The notes below the pieces were generated by a model that did not search any database, was not told where the DNA came from, and saw only the letters and a list, made by a program, of their open reading frames with translations. Both the position numbers and the translations under genes were made by a program. 64,000 nucleotides of DNA from contig NZ_JACYXC010000001.1 of the NCBI RefSeq assembly GCF_016031615.1, positions 744,001-808,000 on the forward strand, written 5' to 3'. Source of the stretch: Streptomyces pactum. Lineage in GTDB: Bacteria > Actinomycetota > Actinomycetes > Streptomycetales > Streptomycetaceae. How positions within the stretch are numbered: the stretch's first letter is position 1; each line of letters begins with the position of its first letter. Shown here piece after piece: positions 1 through 12,177 of the stretch.

Positions 1-1137
<1,137 letters not shown>

Positions 1138-1167
1138 CGGGTGCTCCGCTCCACGTCTGTAACATTG

Positions 1168-1179
1168 CTCGACATCAAG
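1168..1179 (-). promoter_or_regulatory. Imperfect palindrome upstream of icd
   Basis: On the minus strand the sequence CTTGATGTCGAG (CTyGA-N2-TCrAG) lies about 30 bases before the icd GTG, in an unusually AT-rich stretch for this window. It has the shape of a regulator site overlapping the icd promoter. I inferred this from symmetry and position only; no regulator is assigned. Confidence 0.35.
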
Positions 1180-1413
1180 ATATCTCGTGAGCGGGCCGCA
1201 CTCGACAGGGACCCTGGCCACATTCCGGCATCCGGGACGGGGCGCGGCCGCGGCACCGCGGCGGGACGGCCCGGGGCATCCGGCTCAGGACGGGGCCGGG
1301 GCGTCGGCACGGGCCGGGCGGCACGGGACGTCGGGGCCGGGGCGTCAGGACGGGCCGGGCCGGGGCCGGGCGTCAGGACGGGCGGGGCAGGGACGGGCCA
1401 GGGGCCTGAGGGC

Positions 1414-3588
1414 TCAGGACGGGGCGGCGATGAGCAGTGCGACGTCGTCGTGGTTCTCCGGGTGGCGCAGCGTCCGCAGCAGCCGGTCGCAGGTGGCCTC
1501 CAGCGACGGGTCCGCGGGGCGCAGCAGGTCCAGCAGCAACCGCAGCCGGTCGTCGATGTCGTCGGTGCGGGTCTCCACCAGGCCGTCGGTGTACAGCACC
1601 AGCCGGTCACCGGGGTCGAGCGGCACGGTGACCGCCCGGTAGGCGGGTCCGCCCGCGCCCAGCGGCGCGCCGGCCGGCAGGTCGAGCAGGCGCGGGGTGC
1701 CGTCGGCGCGCACCACGGCCGGGGGCAGGTGCCCGGCGGTGGCGGTGCAGCACTGCCCGCGGCGCGCGTCGTGGACGGCGTACACACAGGTGGCGAAGTA
1801 CGGGTCGAGCCCGGAGGTGATCTCGTCCAGGCGGGCGAGGACGTCGGCCGGGTCGAGTCCGAGCATGGTCAGGGTCCGGGTGGCGATCCGCAGCCGGCCC
1901 ATGGTGGTGGCGGCGTTCACCCCGCTGCCCATGACATCGCCCACCACCAGCGCGGTGCGCTCGCCGGGCAGGTGGATGACGTCGAACCAGTCGCCGCCGA
2001 CCTCGCTGCCCGCCCCGGCCGGCTGGTAGCGGGCGGCGACGTCCAGCCAGGGACGTCCGCGGGGCGGTTCGGGGAGCATGCTGCGCTGCAGGGTGAGGGC
2101 GATGTCGTGCTGCCGGCGGTACCAGCGGGCGTTGTCGATGCTCACCGCGGCGCGCGCCGCCAGCTCGCAGGCGAGCAGGGTGTCGTCCTCGCCGAAGGGC
2201 TGCGGGTTGCGGGCCCGCTTGAGGTCCAGCGCGCCGAGCACCTCTCCCCGGGCGATCAGCGGCACCGCGAGGTAGGAGTGGACCCCGGCCTCGGCCAGCA
2301 GCCCGGCGGCGTGGCGGTCGCGGGCGATGGCCGTCAGGTCCTCGGGACCGGTCCGGGCCACGATCACCGGCCGGGCGGTGCTGACACAGCGGGTGACCAG
2401 CCGGTCGGCGGCGTAGCGGGCGGTCTCGCCAGGCGGGTCGGCGGCGCGCACCGCGACCGTGGGGTAGGCGGAGACCACGGCCAGCGCCCGAAACGTGGCG
2501 GGCCCGTCGGACGGCACCTGGTGCGGCCGGCCGTCCAGCACCGAGTCCAGGACGTCGACCGCCGCCACGTCGCCGAGTTCCGGCACCGCCACCTCGGCCA
2601 GTTCGCGGGCGGTCCGCTCCAGGTCCAGGGTGGTGCCGATGCGCACCGAGGCGTCGGCCACCACGGCCAGCCGGTGGCGGGCCTGCTCGGCCTGGGCGGC
2701 GGCGCGGTGGCGGTCGGTGACGTCGATGACGGAGGCGGCCAGACCGAGGACCCGGCCGTCGGCGCCCTCCAGCCGGTACAGCGACACCGACCAGGCGTGA
2801 TCGGTGTCCGGGTGGGCGGGGGTGCGGCCGACCACCTCCCGGTCCAGGACCGGTTCGCCGGAGGCGAGGACCTGCCGCATCAGCCGCTCGACGTTCCGGG
2901 CCTCGGCCGATTGCAGCACCTCGCCGGCCCGGCGGCCCGTGTGCCCCTCGGCGCTGATGCCGTCCAGCGCGACCAGCGCCGGGTTGACGGTCACGTACCG
3001 CAGGTCGTTGTCGAGCACCGCGACGCCGATCGGGGACTGCTCCACCAGCCGGACCGACAGGGCCAGGTCCCGCTCCACGGCGCGCAGGGTCGCCCGGTCG
3101 GAGGCGAGGCCCAGGGCATAGGGGTCACCGAGGTCGTCGGTGAGCCGCATGGCCCGGAGTTCCAGCAGCCGGTCGCCGCCGCCCTTGAGCCGGATCGGGA
3201 AGACCCCGGCCCAGCTCTCCCCGGTCTCCATCACCCGGTCGAACAGGGTCAGCGCCGCGTCCAGGTGGTCCTCGGCGACCAACAGCCGCACCGCGGGCCG
3301 GCCCAGCGCCTCGGCGGCGCTGTGCCCGAGCAGCCGCTCGGCCTGGGGGCTCCACAGCACGATCCGGCCGCGCGCGTCGAGCACCACCGCGGCCACGCCC
3401 AGCAGGTCCAGCAGGCCGCCGGGCGGGGCGGCCCCCTCCGGGCCGCCCGCCACCCCGTCCAGGCCACCCGGCGGGCCCGTCGGGCCGGCTGCCGCGCCCC
3501 ACGGGCCGGCTGCCGTGCCGTCCGGCCCGCCGGCCGCGCCGTCCTCGGCCGGCCCCGGGCCGGCCGGGAATCCACCGGTCTCGCCCAT
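1414..3588 (-). CDS. PAS-PAS-GAF-SpoIIE (PP2C) sensor phosphatase
   Basis: Predicted cytosolic serine/threonine phosphatase of the RsbU/SpoIIE class, which in actinomycetes usually acts on anti-sigma-factor antagonists. Layout of the 724 aa: a Gly/Ala/Pro-rich leader (1-58), a first PAS domain (about 60-170), a second PAS (about 175-300, EQSPIGVAVLDNDLRYVTVN), a GAF domain (about 315-475) and a C-terminal PP2C domain (about 500-720). Metal-binding acidic motifs are visible: GGDWFDV, VVGDVMGSG, YTDGLVE and DDVALLI. ATG at 3588 is chosen because AGGAG sits 7 bases upstream; an upstream extension to 3702 lacks this. No partner STAS protein is adjacent. Signal and target are unknown. Confidence 0.9.
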   Translation of the reverse strand: MGETGGFPAGPGPAEDGAAGGPDGTAAGPWGAAAGPTGPPGGLDGVAGGPEGAAPPGGLLDLLGVAAVVLDARGRIVLWSPQAERLLGHSAAEALGRPAVRLLVAEDHLDAALTLFDRVMETGESWAGVFPIRLKGGGDRLLELRAMRLTDDLGDPYALGLASDRATLRAVERDLALSVRLVEQSPIGVAVLDNDLRYVTVNPALVALDGISAEGHTGRRAGEVLQSAEARNVERLMRQVLASGEPVLDREVVGRTPAHPDTDHAWSVSLYRLEGADGRVLGLAASVIDVTDRHRAAAQAEQARHRLAVVADASVRIGTTLDLERTARELAEVAVPELGDVAAVDVLDSVLDGRPHQVPSDGPATFRALAVVSAYPTVAVRAADPPGETARYAADRLVTRCVSTARPVIVARTGPEDLTAIARDRHAAGLLAEAGVHSYLAVPLIARGEVLGALDLKRARNPQPFGEDDTLLACELAARAAVSIDNARWYRRQHDIALTLQRSMLPEPPRGRPWLDVAARYQPAGAGSEVGGDWFDVIHLPGERTALVVGDVMGSGVNAATTMGRLRIATRTLTMLGLDPADVLARLDEITSGLDPYFATCVYAVHDARRGQCCTATAGHLPPAVVRADGTPRLLDLPAGAPLGAGGPAYRAVTVPLDPGDRLVLYTDGLVETRTDDIDDRLRLLLDLLRPADPSLEATCDRLLRTLRHPENHDDVALLIAAPS

Positions 3589-3789
3589 CCGGCTGCTCCT
3601 TCCGACGCCGCTTCCATCGTCTCTCGCGGACCGCCGGGGAGCAGCTTCACGCCGCGTCCCGGCGGGGGCGCCGGCCCGCCGGAGGTCCGTGCCGCCGGTC
3701 ACCTCCGCGGGCCGCCGACGGTACGGGGGCCTCCGCCGGGTCGCGGGGCCCGGCCCGGCGCACCTCGGCGGGGCCCGGCCGGGGGTCGG

Positions 3790-4469
3790 TCAGTCCCCGG
3801 TCAGCTCGGCGAGCGCGAGGTTGAGCTCCAGGACGTTGACGCGCGGTTCCCCGATGAAGCCGAGGGTGCGGCCCTCGGTGTGGTCGCGGATCAGCCGGTT
3901 CACCCGCGCCACGCCGAGGTGGTTGCGTTCGGCGACGCGGTGCGCCTGGAGCCGGGCGTAGGCGGGCGAGATGTGCGGGTCCAGCCCGGACCCGGAGGAG
4001 GTGACGGCGTCGGCCGGCACGTCCGCGGGGTCGATCCGGTGGTCCGCGGTGGAGTTGTCCCGGACCACGGCCGCCTTGGCCTCCCGTACCGAGCGGAGCA
4101 GCTCGGCGCTGTCGGCGGACCGGTTGGTCGCGCCGGAGACCAGCAGCCGGTACCGGGTGTTGACGCTGTTGGTGCCGAGCCCGTGGGACGGGCGGGGCTG
4201 GAACCACCGCAGGTCCGGTGCGGGGGCCTTCCCCGGCTTCCCGGGCTCCCCCGGCGGCAGGGTGTAGGTCTGGCCGATGAGGCGGGAGCCGACGACCCGG
4301 CCGTCCACGGTGATCTCGGACCCGTTGGCCCGGCCGGGGAAGAGGGTCTGGGCAACACCGGTGACGGCGAGCGGGTAGAGCACGCCGGTGAGCAGGGTGA
4401 GCACGAGCAGGGCGCGCAGCCCGGCCACGGGCATCCGGACGAGAGCGGTCACGGAGTTCTTCATGGCGG

Positions 4470-4473
<4 letters not shown>
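3790..4473 (-). CDS. kdpC: Potassium-transporting ATPase subunit C
   Basis: Accessory subunit of the Kdp high-affinity K+ pump, anchored by one N-terminal membrane helix (about residues 15-37, LRALLVLTLLTGVLYPLAVTG) with the rest outside. It has 227 aa, normal to slightly long for the family, and carries the conserved GSGLDPHISPAYA segment near residue 162 and VNVLELNLALAEL at the C-terminus. Its ATG overlaps the kdpB stop by 4 bases (ATGA), so it is translated by coupling. It is the last gene of the operon; no kdpD or kdpE follows. Confidence 0.97.
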
Positions 4474-6613
<2,140 letters not shown>

Positions 6614-6617
<4 letters not shown>

Positions 6618-8287
6618 GCCGCCAGCCCCTCGGCCAGCGGCCCCAGGGCCAGGGCGGGGAAGTAGGTCAGCCCGGTGATGATCACGATCGCGCCGACCAG
6701 CACCCCGGTGAACAGGGGTTTCCCGGTGTGCAGGGTGCCCGCCGTGGCCGGCACCGGCCGCCGGCCGGCGAGCGAGCCGGCCAGCGCCAGGACCAGGACC
6801 ATGGGCAGGAAGCGGCCGAGCAGCATCGCCAGGCCGATGGTGGTGTTGAACCACGGGGTGTCGGCGTTCAGGCCGGCGAACGCCGAGCCGTTGTTGTTGG
6901 CGCCGGAGGTGTAGGCGTACAGGATCTCCGAGAAGCCGTGCGCGCCGGAGTTGGCCACCGAGTCCGCCGGGGTGGGCAGCGCCACCGCGGCGGCGGTGAG
7001 GCCGAGCGCCAGGGCGGGCGTCACCAGGATGGAGCAGGAGGCCAGCTTGATCTCCCGGGTGCCGATCTTCCGGCCGAGGTACTCGGGGGTGCGGCCGACC
7101 ATCAGGCCGGCGACGAACACCGCCAGGACGGCCATGACGAGCATGCCGTAGAGGCCGGAGCCGACACCGCCGGGCGCGATCTCGCCCAGCATCATGGACA
7201 GCAGGGTGATCCCGCCGCCGAAGCCGGTGAAGGAGGAGTGGAAGGAGTCCACCGCGCCGGTGGAGGTCAGGGTGGTGGAGACCGCGAAGATCGACGAGGC
7301 GCCGATGCCGAAGCGCAGCTCCTTGCCCTCCATCGCGCCGCCGGCCTCCTCCGGCACGGCCCCGCGGCCGGCGAACTCCGTCCACCACATGAGGCAGACG
7401 AAGGCCACCCAGATCAGCGCCATGGCGCCGAGGATCGCGTAGCCCTGCCGGAGGTCGCCCACCATGCGGCCGAAGGTGCGGGTGAGCGCGGTGGGGATGA
7501 GCAGGATCAGGAAGATCTCGAAGAGGTTGCTGAAGGGCGTGGGGTTCTCGAAGGGGTGGGCGGAGTTGGCGTTGAAGTAGCCGCCGCCGTTGGTGCCCAG
7601 CTCCTTGATGACCTCCTGGGAGGCCACCGCGCCGCCGTTCCACTCCTGGGTGCCGCCGCCGAACTGCCCCACCGGGTGGATGCCGGCGAAGTTCTGGATG
7701 ACGCCGCAGGCCACCAGGACCAGGGCGCCGGCCACCGACAGCGGCAGCAGGACGCGGACGGTGCCGCGCACCAGGTCGGCCCAGAAGTTGCCCAGCTCAC
7801 CGGGGCGGCCGGTGCGGGTGCGGGCGAAACCGCGGACCAGGGCCACCGCGACGGCCATGCCGACCGCGGCCGAGACGAAGTTCTGCACCGCCAGGCCGCC
7901 GGTCTGCACGACGTGGCCCATGGCCTGTTCGCCGGCGTAGGACTGCCAGTTGGTGTTGGTGACGAAGGACGCGGCGGTGTTGAACGCCTGGTCCGGGTCG
8001 ATGGAGGCGAAGCCGAGCGAACCGGGCAGCGAACCCTGCAGGCGCTGCATCCCGTACAGCAGCAGCAGGCCCGCCGCGGAGAACACGAGCACGCCGCGGA
8101 GGTAGGCGGGCCAGCGCATCCCGGCGTCGGGATCGGCCCCGATGGCCCGGTACATCCACGTCTCGACGCGCAGGTGCCGCTCGGAGGTGTACACCCGGGC
8201 CATGTGGTCGCCGAGCGGACGGTATGCCAGGGCCAGCGCGCCGACCAGCGCGAGGAGCTGGAGCACACCGGCGAGTTGGGGGCTCAT
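6614..8287 (-). CDS. kdpA: Potassium-transporting ATPase subunit A
   Basis: K+-selective channel-like subunit of the Kdp complex (557 aa, the length of the E. coli protein), with about ten membrane helices and four selectivity-filter-type repeats, for example TNTNWQSYAG and GTNGGGYFNANSAHP. ATG at 8287 starts MSPQLAGVLQ, 8 bases downstream of the kdpF stop. It is followed by kdpB with a 4-base overlap. Complete and apparently intact. Confidence 0.98.
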
Positions 8288-8295
8288 CGTCGGTC

Positions 8296-8385
8296 TCAGA
8301 ACCTCTCCGGGTGGAGGAGGGCGAGGACGAGGTAGCCCAGCAGGGCGACGGCCACGATCAGGCCGACGATGTTCTCGGCGGTCAC
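8296..8385 (-). CDS. kdpF: KdpF small membrane subunit (29 aa)
   Basis: Stabilising peptide of the Kdp complex: a single hydrophobic helix reading MTAENIVGLIVAVALLGYLV and ending LALLHPERF. It matches the E. coli KdpF length (29 aa) and its LLGYLV core. It begins with GTG at 8385, inside the stop codon of the preceding 27-aa peptide (GTGA overlap), and stops 8 bases before kdpA. It is easily missed by gene callers because of its size. Confidence 0.9.
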   Translation of the reverse strand: MTAENIVGLIVAVALLGYLVLALLHPERF

Positions 8386-8465
8386 AGCTTCGCCACCCCC
8401 TTGGCGATGAAGGCCACCAGCGCGAACACCGCGACCGTGATGACGACGAAGGCCAGGTCGGCCAT
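8382..8465 (-). CDS. 27-aa membrane peptide, first gene of the kdp operon
   Basis: Reads MADLAFVVITVAVFALVAFI followed by AKGVAKL: one strong transmembrane helix with a short positively charged tail. ATG at 8465 has AGGAG 6 bases upstream, the best ribosome binding site in the operon. Its TGA overlaps the kdpF GTG by 4 bases, so it seems to set the translation of the whole kdp operon. It is not KdpF itself, which follows immediately. By position it may be a second accessory peptide of the pump or a translational leader; I know of no assigned function. Confidence 0.8.
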   Translation of the reverse strand: MADLAFVVITVAVFALVAFIAKGVAKL

Positions 8466-8540
8466 CGCGAACTCCTGAATGGGATTCGATCGGACATGCG
8501 GACCTGACGAGGAAAGCGCCTCATGGCGCGTTTTCGACGC

Positions 8541-8592
8541 TCCTTGACGGGCTCCATACGGCCGCCGGGACGTCCTTGACGGGTCTCATACG
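8541..8592 (-). promoter_or_regulatory. Tandem 20-bp direct repeat upstream of the kdp operon
   Basis: TCCTTGACGGGCTCCATACG (8541-8560) and TCCTTGACGGGTCTCATACG (8573-8592) differ at 3 of 20 positions and are exactly 32 bp apart, about three helical turns. They lie 76-127 bp upstream of the first kdp peptide. Same-face direct repeats are typical of response-regulator operators, so a KdpE-like or other K+/osmotic regulator is a reasonable guess. A 5-bp hairpin (GCGCC-TCAT-GGCGC, 8516-8529) sits between them and the gene. The rest of 8466-8936 holds no gene. Confidence 0.5.
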
Positions 8593-8936
8593 CCCCGGTT
8601 CCGGCCGGTGCGGTGGTCGGAACCGGGCCCGCCCGCGGAGCGCCGGCGGGCCGGTCCGCCGGGGACGGGGGTCAAACCGGAACCAGCGGGGGACGAGGGG
8701 GCCGAGCCGGGGCCGGATCGAAGCCGGGTCGGGGCCGGGCCGGGGGGCCGGGTCGGGCCGGCCGGCGCTGTCCGTGACCGGGGCGGGGGGCCGGACCGGG
8801 GGCCTGCCGGGGACCGATCGGGGGGCCGCGGGCGCCGGCGGCGCACCCTTAAATCGCTGTCCCGGACGGCGCGTTGCCACGATCATGGACCGGTCCCGCG
8901 TCACGCGACCGCCGACCGCCGAGGAGCCGCCCACCC

Positions 8937-9608
8937 ATGCCGCCGGTCCCCGCCGACCCCACCGTCCTCCACCCGATGCCCGGGCAGCCGCGCGTGGTGC
9001 TGCTCAAGCCGCTGGTGACGTCCCCGCTGATCGAGGTCGGGGAGTACTCCTACTACGACGACCCGGACGACCCGACCGCGTTCGAGACGCGCAACGTCCT
9101 CTACCACTACGGACCGGAGAAGCTGGTCATCGGCAAGTTCTGCGCGCTGGGCACCGGGGTGCGGTTCCTCATGAACGGCGCCAACCACCGGATGGACGGG
9201 CCCTCCACGTTCCCCTTCCCCACCATGGGCGGATCCTGGGCCGACCACTTCGACCTGCTCACCGGGCTGCCCAACCGCGGCGACACGGTGGTCGGCAACG
9301 ACGTCTGGTTCGGCCACGGTGCGACGGTCATGCCGGGCGTACGGATCGGGCACGGCGCGATCATCGGCTCCGGCTCCGTGGTCACCGGCGACGTGCCCGA
9401 CTACGGCATCGTCGGCGGCAACCCGGCCCGCCTCATCCGTACCCGCTACAGCGCCGCGGACGTCGCCCGGCTGCTCGCGGTGGCCTGGTGGGACTGGCCC
9501 GTGGAACACCTCACCGAGCACGTGCGGACCATCATGGCGGGCAGCATCGACGAGCTGGAGGCCGCCGCCCCGGACACCCCGGCCGCCGGAAGCACCCCGC
9601 GCCCGTGA
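8937..9608 (+). CDS. Vat-like xenobiotic O-acetyltransferase (hexapeptide repeat)
   Basis: Acetyl-CoA-dependent left-handed beta-helix acetyltransferase (223 aa) of the streptogramin-A acetyltransferase/CatB group. The diagnostic ANHRMDG segment puts the catalytic histidine at about H84; a VGNDVWFGHGATVMPGVRIG hexapeptide stretch and a GNPARLIRTRY turn follow, then the usual C-terminal helix. ATG 8937 has GAGGAG 10 bases upstream. A macrolide glycosyltransferase follows 73 bases later, so self-protection or drug inactivation is likely. The actual substrate (virginiamycin-type or another hydroxylated compound) cannot be read from sequence. Confidence 0.85.
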   Translation: MPPVPADPTVLHPMPGQPRVVLLKPLVTSPLIEVGEYSYYDDPDDPTAFETRNVLYHYGPEKLVIGKFCALGTGVRFLMNGANHRMDGPSTFPFPTMGGSWADHFDLLTGLPNRGDTVVGNDVWFGHGATVMPGVRIGHGAIIGSGSVVTGDVPDYGIVGGNPARLIRTRYSAADVARLLAVAWWDWPVEHLTEHVRTIMAGSIDELEAAAPDTPAAGSTPRP

Positions 9609-9681
9609 CCCGCCGGCCGGGGCTCCGGCGCGCCGTGCCCCGCACCCCTCCCACCCACCGATCCGGAAAGAGTGAACCACC

Positions 9682-10857
9682 ATGTCCCGTCGCCGCGCCC
9701 ACATCGCCATGGTCGGCATCCCCGCCGTCAGCCACGTGCGGCCCAGCCTCGACGTCATCCGCGAGCTGGTGGCCCGCGGCCACCGGGTGACCTACGCCAA
9801 CGACCCCTCGGTGGCGGAGCTGATCGAACCCACCGGCGCCGAGCTGGTCCCGTGTCCGTCCGGGCTGCCGGTCGCCGACAACGACTGGCCCGACGACCCC
9901 ATCGCCGCGATGGGCCTCTTCCTCGACGACGCGGTCCGGGCACTCCCCGGGCTGCGGACCGTCTACGACCGCGACCCCGCGGACCTGTACCTGTACGACA
10001 TCGGCGCCTACGCCGCACGCGCCCTCGCCGAGGCGCAGGGCCGGCCGCTGCTGCAGCTCTCCCCCGCCTTCGTGGCCTGGGACGGCTACGACGAGGAGGT
10101 GGCGGCGCCCCTGTGGCAGCTGCCGGGCGCCGACGCCTACCGGGAGAAGTTCGCGCGGTGGCTGGCCGGCTGCGGGGCCTCCACGACCGACGTGGACGCC
10201 TTCTCCAGCCGTCCCCCGCACACCCTGGCGCTGATCCCCCGGGCGATGCAGCCGCACGCCGACCGGGTCCGCACCGACACGGTGACGTTCGTCGGCCCCT
10301 GCTTCGACGTTCGGGCGGACGACGGCCGCTGGACCCGCCCGACGGACGCGGAGCGGGTACTGCTGATCTCCCTGGGATCGGCGTACACCCGTCAGCCGGA
10401 GTTCTACCGGACGTGCCTGGCGGCCTTCGGCGACCTGCCCGGCTGGCACGTGGTGCTCCAGATCGGCCGGCACACCGACCCGCGGGAACTCGGCACCATC
10501 CCGTCCAACGTGGAGGTCCACCCCTGGGTTCCGCAGCGGGCGATCCTGGCGCAGGCGGACGCCTTCGTCACCCACGCCGGCATGGGCGGCTGCGGTGAGG
10601 GACTGCTCGCCGGCGTCCCGATGATCGCCGTGCCGCAGGCCGTCGACCAGTTCATGAACGCCGACCGGCTGGTGGAGCTGGGCGTGGCCCGCCGCATCGA
10701 CACCGCGGAGGCCACCGCGGAGAACCTCCGCGCCGCCCTGACCGCACTGGCCGGCGACCCCGAGGTGGCCCGCCGCTCGGCACTGCTGCGTACCGAGGCC
10801 CGCGCGGAGGGCGGGACCCCGCGCGCCGCCGACCTCATCGAGGAACTGCTGGACTGA
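9682..10857 (+). CDS. Macrolide-type glycosyltransferase (GT1, MGT family)
   Basis: Cytoplasmic UDP-sugar-dependent glycosyltransferase of 391 aa, resembling the OleD/OleI/Mgt enzymes that inactivate macrolides by glycosylation. The N-terminal acceptor domain starts HIAMVGIPAVSHVRPSLDVI. The C-terminal nucleotide-sugar domain contains VHPWVPQRAIL, THAGMGGCGEGLLAGVPM and PQAVDQFMNADRL. It lies in the same direction as the Vat-like gene and ahead of a phosphotransferase-like gene. No polyketide genes are in the window, so it is more likely resistance than biosynthesis; acceptor unknown. Confidence 0.88.
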   Translation: MSRRRAHIAMVGIPAVSHVRPSLDVIRELVARGHRVTYANDPSVAELIEPTGAELVPCPSGLPVADNDWPDDPIAAMGLFLDDAVRALPGLRTVYDRDPADLYLYDIGAYAARALAEAQGRPLLQLSPAFVAWDGYDEEVAAPLWQLPGADAYREKFARWLAGCGASTTDVDAFSSRPPHTLALIPRAMQPHADRVRTDTVTFVGPCFDVRADDGRWTRPTDAERVLLISLGSAYTRQPEFYRTCLAAFGDLPGWHVVLQIGRHTDPRELGTIPSNVEVHPWVPQRAILAQADAFVTHAGMGGCGEGLLAGVPMIAVPQAVDQFMNADRLVELGVARRIDTAEATAENLRAALTALAGDPEVARRSALLRTEARAEGGTPRAADLIEELLD

Positions 10858-10910
10858 GATGTGCCCACCACCGGCCGCGGCGGCGGTGGGCGGGACGTAG
10901 CCCCCCGCCG

Positions 10911-10932
10911 GCCGCGGGCCCCGGCCCGCGGC
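10911..10932. terminator. 22-bp perfect palindrome after the glycosyltransferase gene
   Basis: GCCGCGGGCC-CC-GGCCCGCGGC is fully self-complementary and lies 54 bases after the glycosyltransferase stop and 70 before the next gene. A weaker GC-rich symmetric stretch precedes it at about 10863-10890. There is no T-tract, as is common for actinomycete terminators; it could equally be only a partial terminator or an RNA stability element. Confidence 0.4.
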
Positions 10933-11001
10933 AACCGGGCGGGAAGAGTGGCACCGCCGGCTCCCGGAGGGGTGCGGGTACCCGACGACGAGGAGGACGG
11001 T

Positions 11002-11844
11002 GTGGAGCCGGTGGAACTCAGCCGGGCGGTCGCGGCAGGGCGGGCGACCGCTGCCGGGCTGGGCCTTCCGGTCCGCGACGTGGACGTCGTCCACAACTCG
11101 GACCGCGTCGCGCTGCGCCTGTCCCCCTGCGAGGTGCTGGCCCGGGTCGCCCCGATGGGGCAACTGGCCGACGCGGCGTTCGAGGTGGAGGTCGGCCGCC
11201 GGCTCGCCGATACCGACGCTCCGGTGGCCGGGCCGGACCCCCGGGTGGAACCGCGGGTCTTCGTGCGGGACACCTTCGCCGTCACGCTCTGGACCTACCA
11301 CGAACCCGTCGCGGCTCCGATCACGCCGGCCGACTACGCGGACGTGCTCGGGCGGCACCACGCCGCCCTGCGCCACGTCGACCTGCGCGCACCGCACCTC
11401 ACCGACCGCGTCGCCGCGGCCCTGCGGGAGGTGAACGACCGGGAGCGCTCGCCCGAACTGTCCGAGGCCGACCGTGAACTCCTCGGCGGCACCCTCGCCG
11501 GGCTGGGCGCCGCTATCGGCACCGGGAGCGCCGGCGAACAGCTGCTGCACGGCGAACCGCTCCCGGGCAACCTCATCGCCACCCGGCGCGGGCCGCTCCT
11601 CGTGGACCTCGCCACCTGCTGCCGCGGGCCGGTCGAGTTCGACCTCGCCCATGCGCCCGAGGAGGCGGAAAGGCACTACGAGGGGGCCGACCACGGCCTG
11701 ACGGACCGGTGCCGCGCCCTGAACTGGGCGATGTTCTCGGCCTGGCGCTGGCGCCGGGCCGACCGGATGCCGGACCGGGACCACTGGAGGGTGGCGGGGC
11801 TCCGTCGGATGCGTGCGGCACTCGACCGCTGCGGGCCGACCTGA
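11002..11844 (+). CDS. Aminoglycoside-phosphotransferase-like kinase family protein
   Basis: Predicted small-molecule kinase of the APH/choline-kinase fold (280 aa). The Brenner-type catalytic loop reads LLHGEPLPGNLI, with Glu in the position usually held by the catalytic Asp of HGD and Leu where many relatives have His. The DFG-like metal motif is LLVDLATCCRGPVEFDLAH. The TCCRGPVEFDL signature marks an actinobacterial subfamily whose substrates are largely unknown. GTG 11002 is preceded by AGGAGG 5 bases upstream. It lies downstream of two drug-modifying enzymes in the same direction, but the changed catalytic residues make a resistance role uncertain. Confidence 0.7.
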   Translation: MEPVELSRAVAAGRATAAGLGLPVRDVDVVHNSDRVALRLSPCEVLARVAPMGQLADAAFEVEVGRRLADTDAPVAGPDPRVEPRVFVRDTFAVTLWTYHEPVAAPITPADYADVLGRHHAALRHVDLRAPHLTDRVAAALREVNDRERSPELSEADRELLGGTLAGLGAAIGTGSAGEQLLHGEPLPGNLIATRRGPLLVDLATCCRGPVEFDLAHAPEEAERHYEGADHGLTDRCRALNWAMFSAWRWRRADRMPDRDHWRVAGLRRMRAALDRCGPT

Positions 11845-11916
11845 CCGCACCGGTCGGCGGCGCGCGGCCGCCCCCGGCGGGCGCGGTCACCGGGACGCGA
11901 CGGACGCCCGGACGCC

Positions 11917-11961
11917 CGGGCAGGCGGGCAGGCGGGCAGGCGGGCAGGCGGGCAGGCGGGC
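11917..11961. repeat. Tandem 8-bp repeat (five copies of CGGGCAGG)
   Basis: Five exact copies of CGGGCAGG from 11917 to 11956 plus a partial sixth, in the 333-base non-coding stretch between the phosphotransferase-like gene and the 71-aa peptide gene. It looks like a slipped-strand simple repeat that may vary in copy number. The rest of the stretch (about 11962-12177) becomes unusually AT-rich and probably holds the promoter of the downstream peptide/exporter operon (TATTAG at 12135-12140 is a possible -10). Confidence 0.85.
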
Positions 11962-12177
11962 CACGGAGCCCGGACGGGCGGCCACATCGGCAATCCCCCG
12001 GACGAGTGACGGGCGGTGTTCGAATACCCGCACCGTCCGACCGGCCGCGTCACACACGGCCTCCATCCCTGAAGTGAATATCTGTTCGACGTTTCACCTG
12101 ATCGAGAGCGTTACGCGACCCGTTCGGGCGCCGTTATTAGAGCACCAGTACCCCTTCAGCCCGCTTGGAGGACGTCA

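Noticed and set aside
1282..1425. 15-bp match (GGCTCAGGACGGGGC at 1282 and 1411) near the phosphatase stop
   Set aside because: Probably part of the surrounding GGACGGGSCGGG low-complexity tract rather than a functional repeat.
8937..11844. Macrolide biosynthetic cluster
   Set aside because: No polyketide synthase, deoxysugar or regulatory genes nearby; the three genes fit modification or resistance only.
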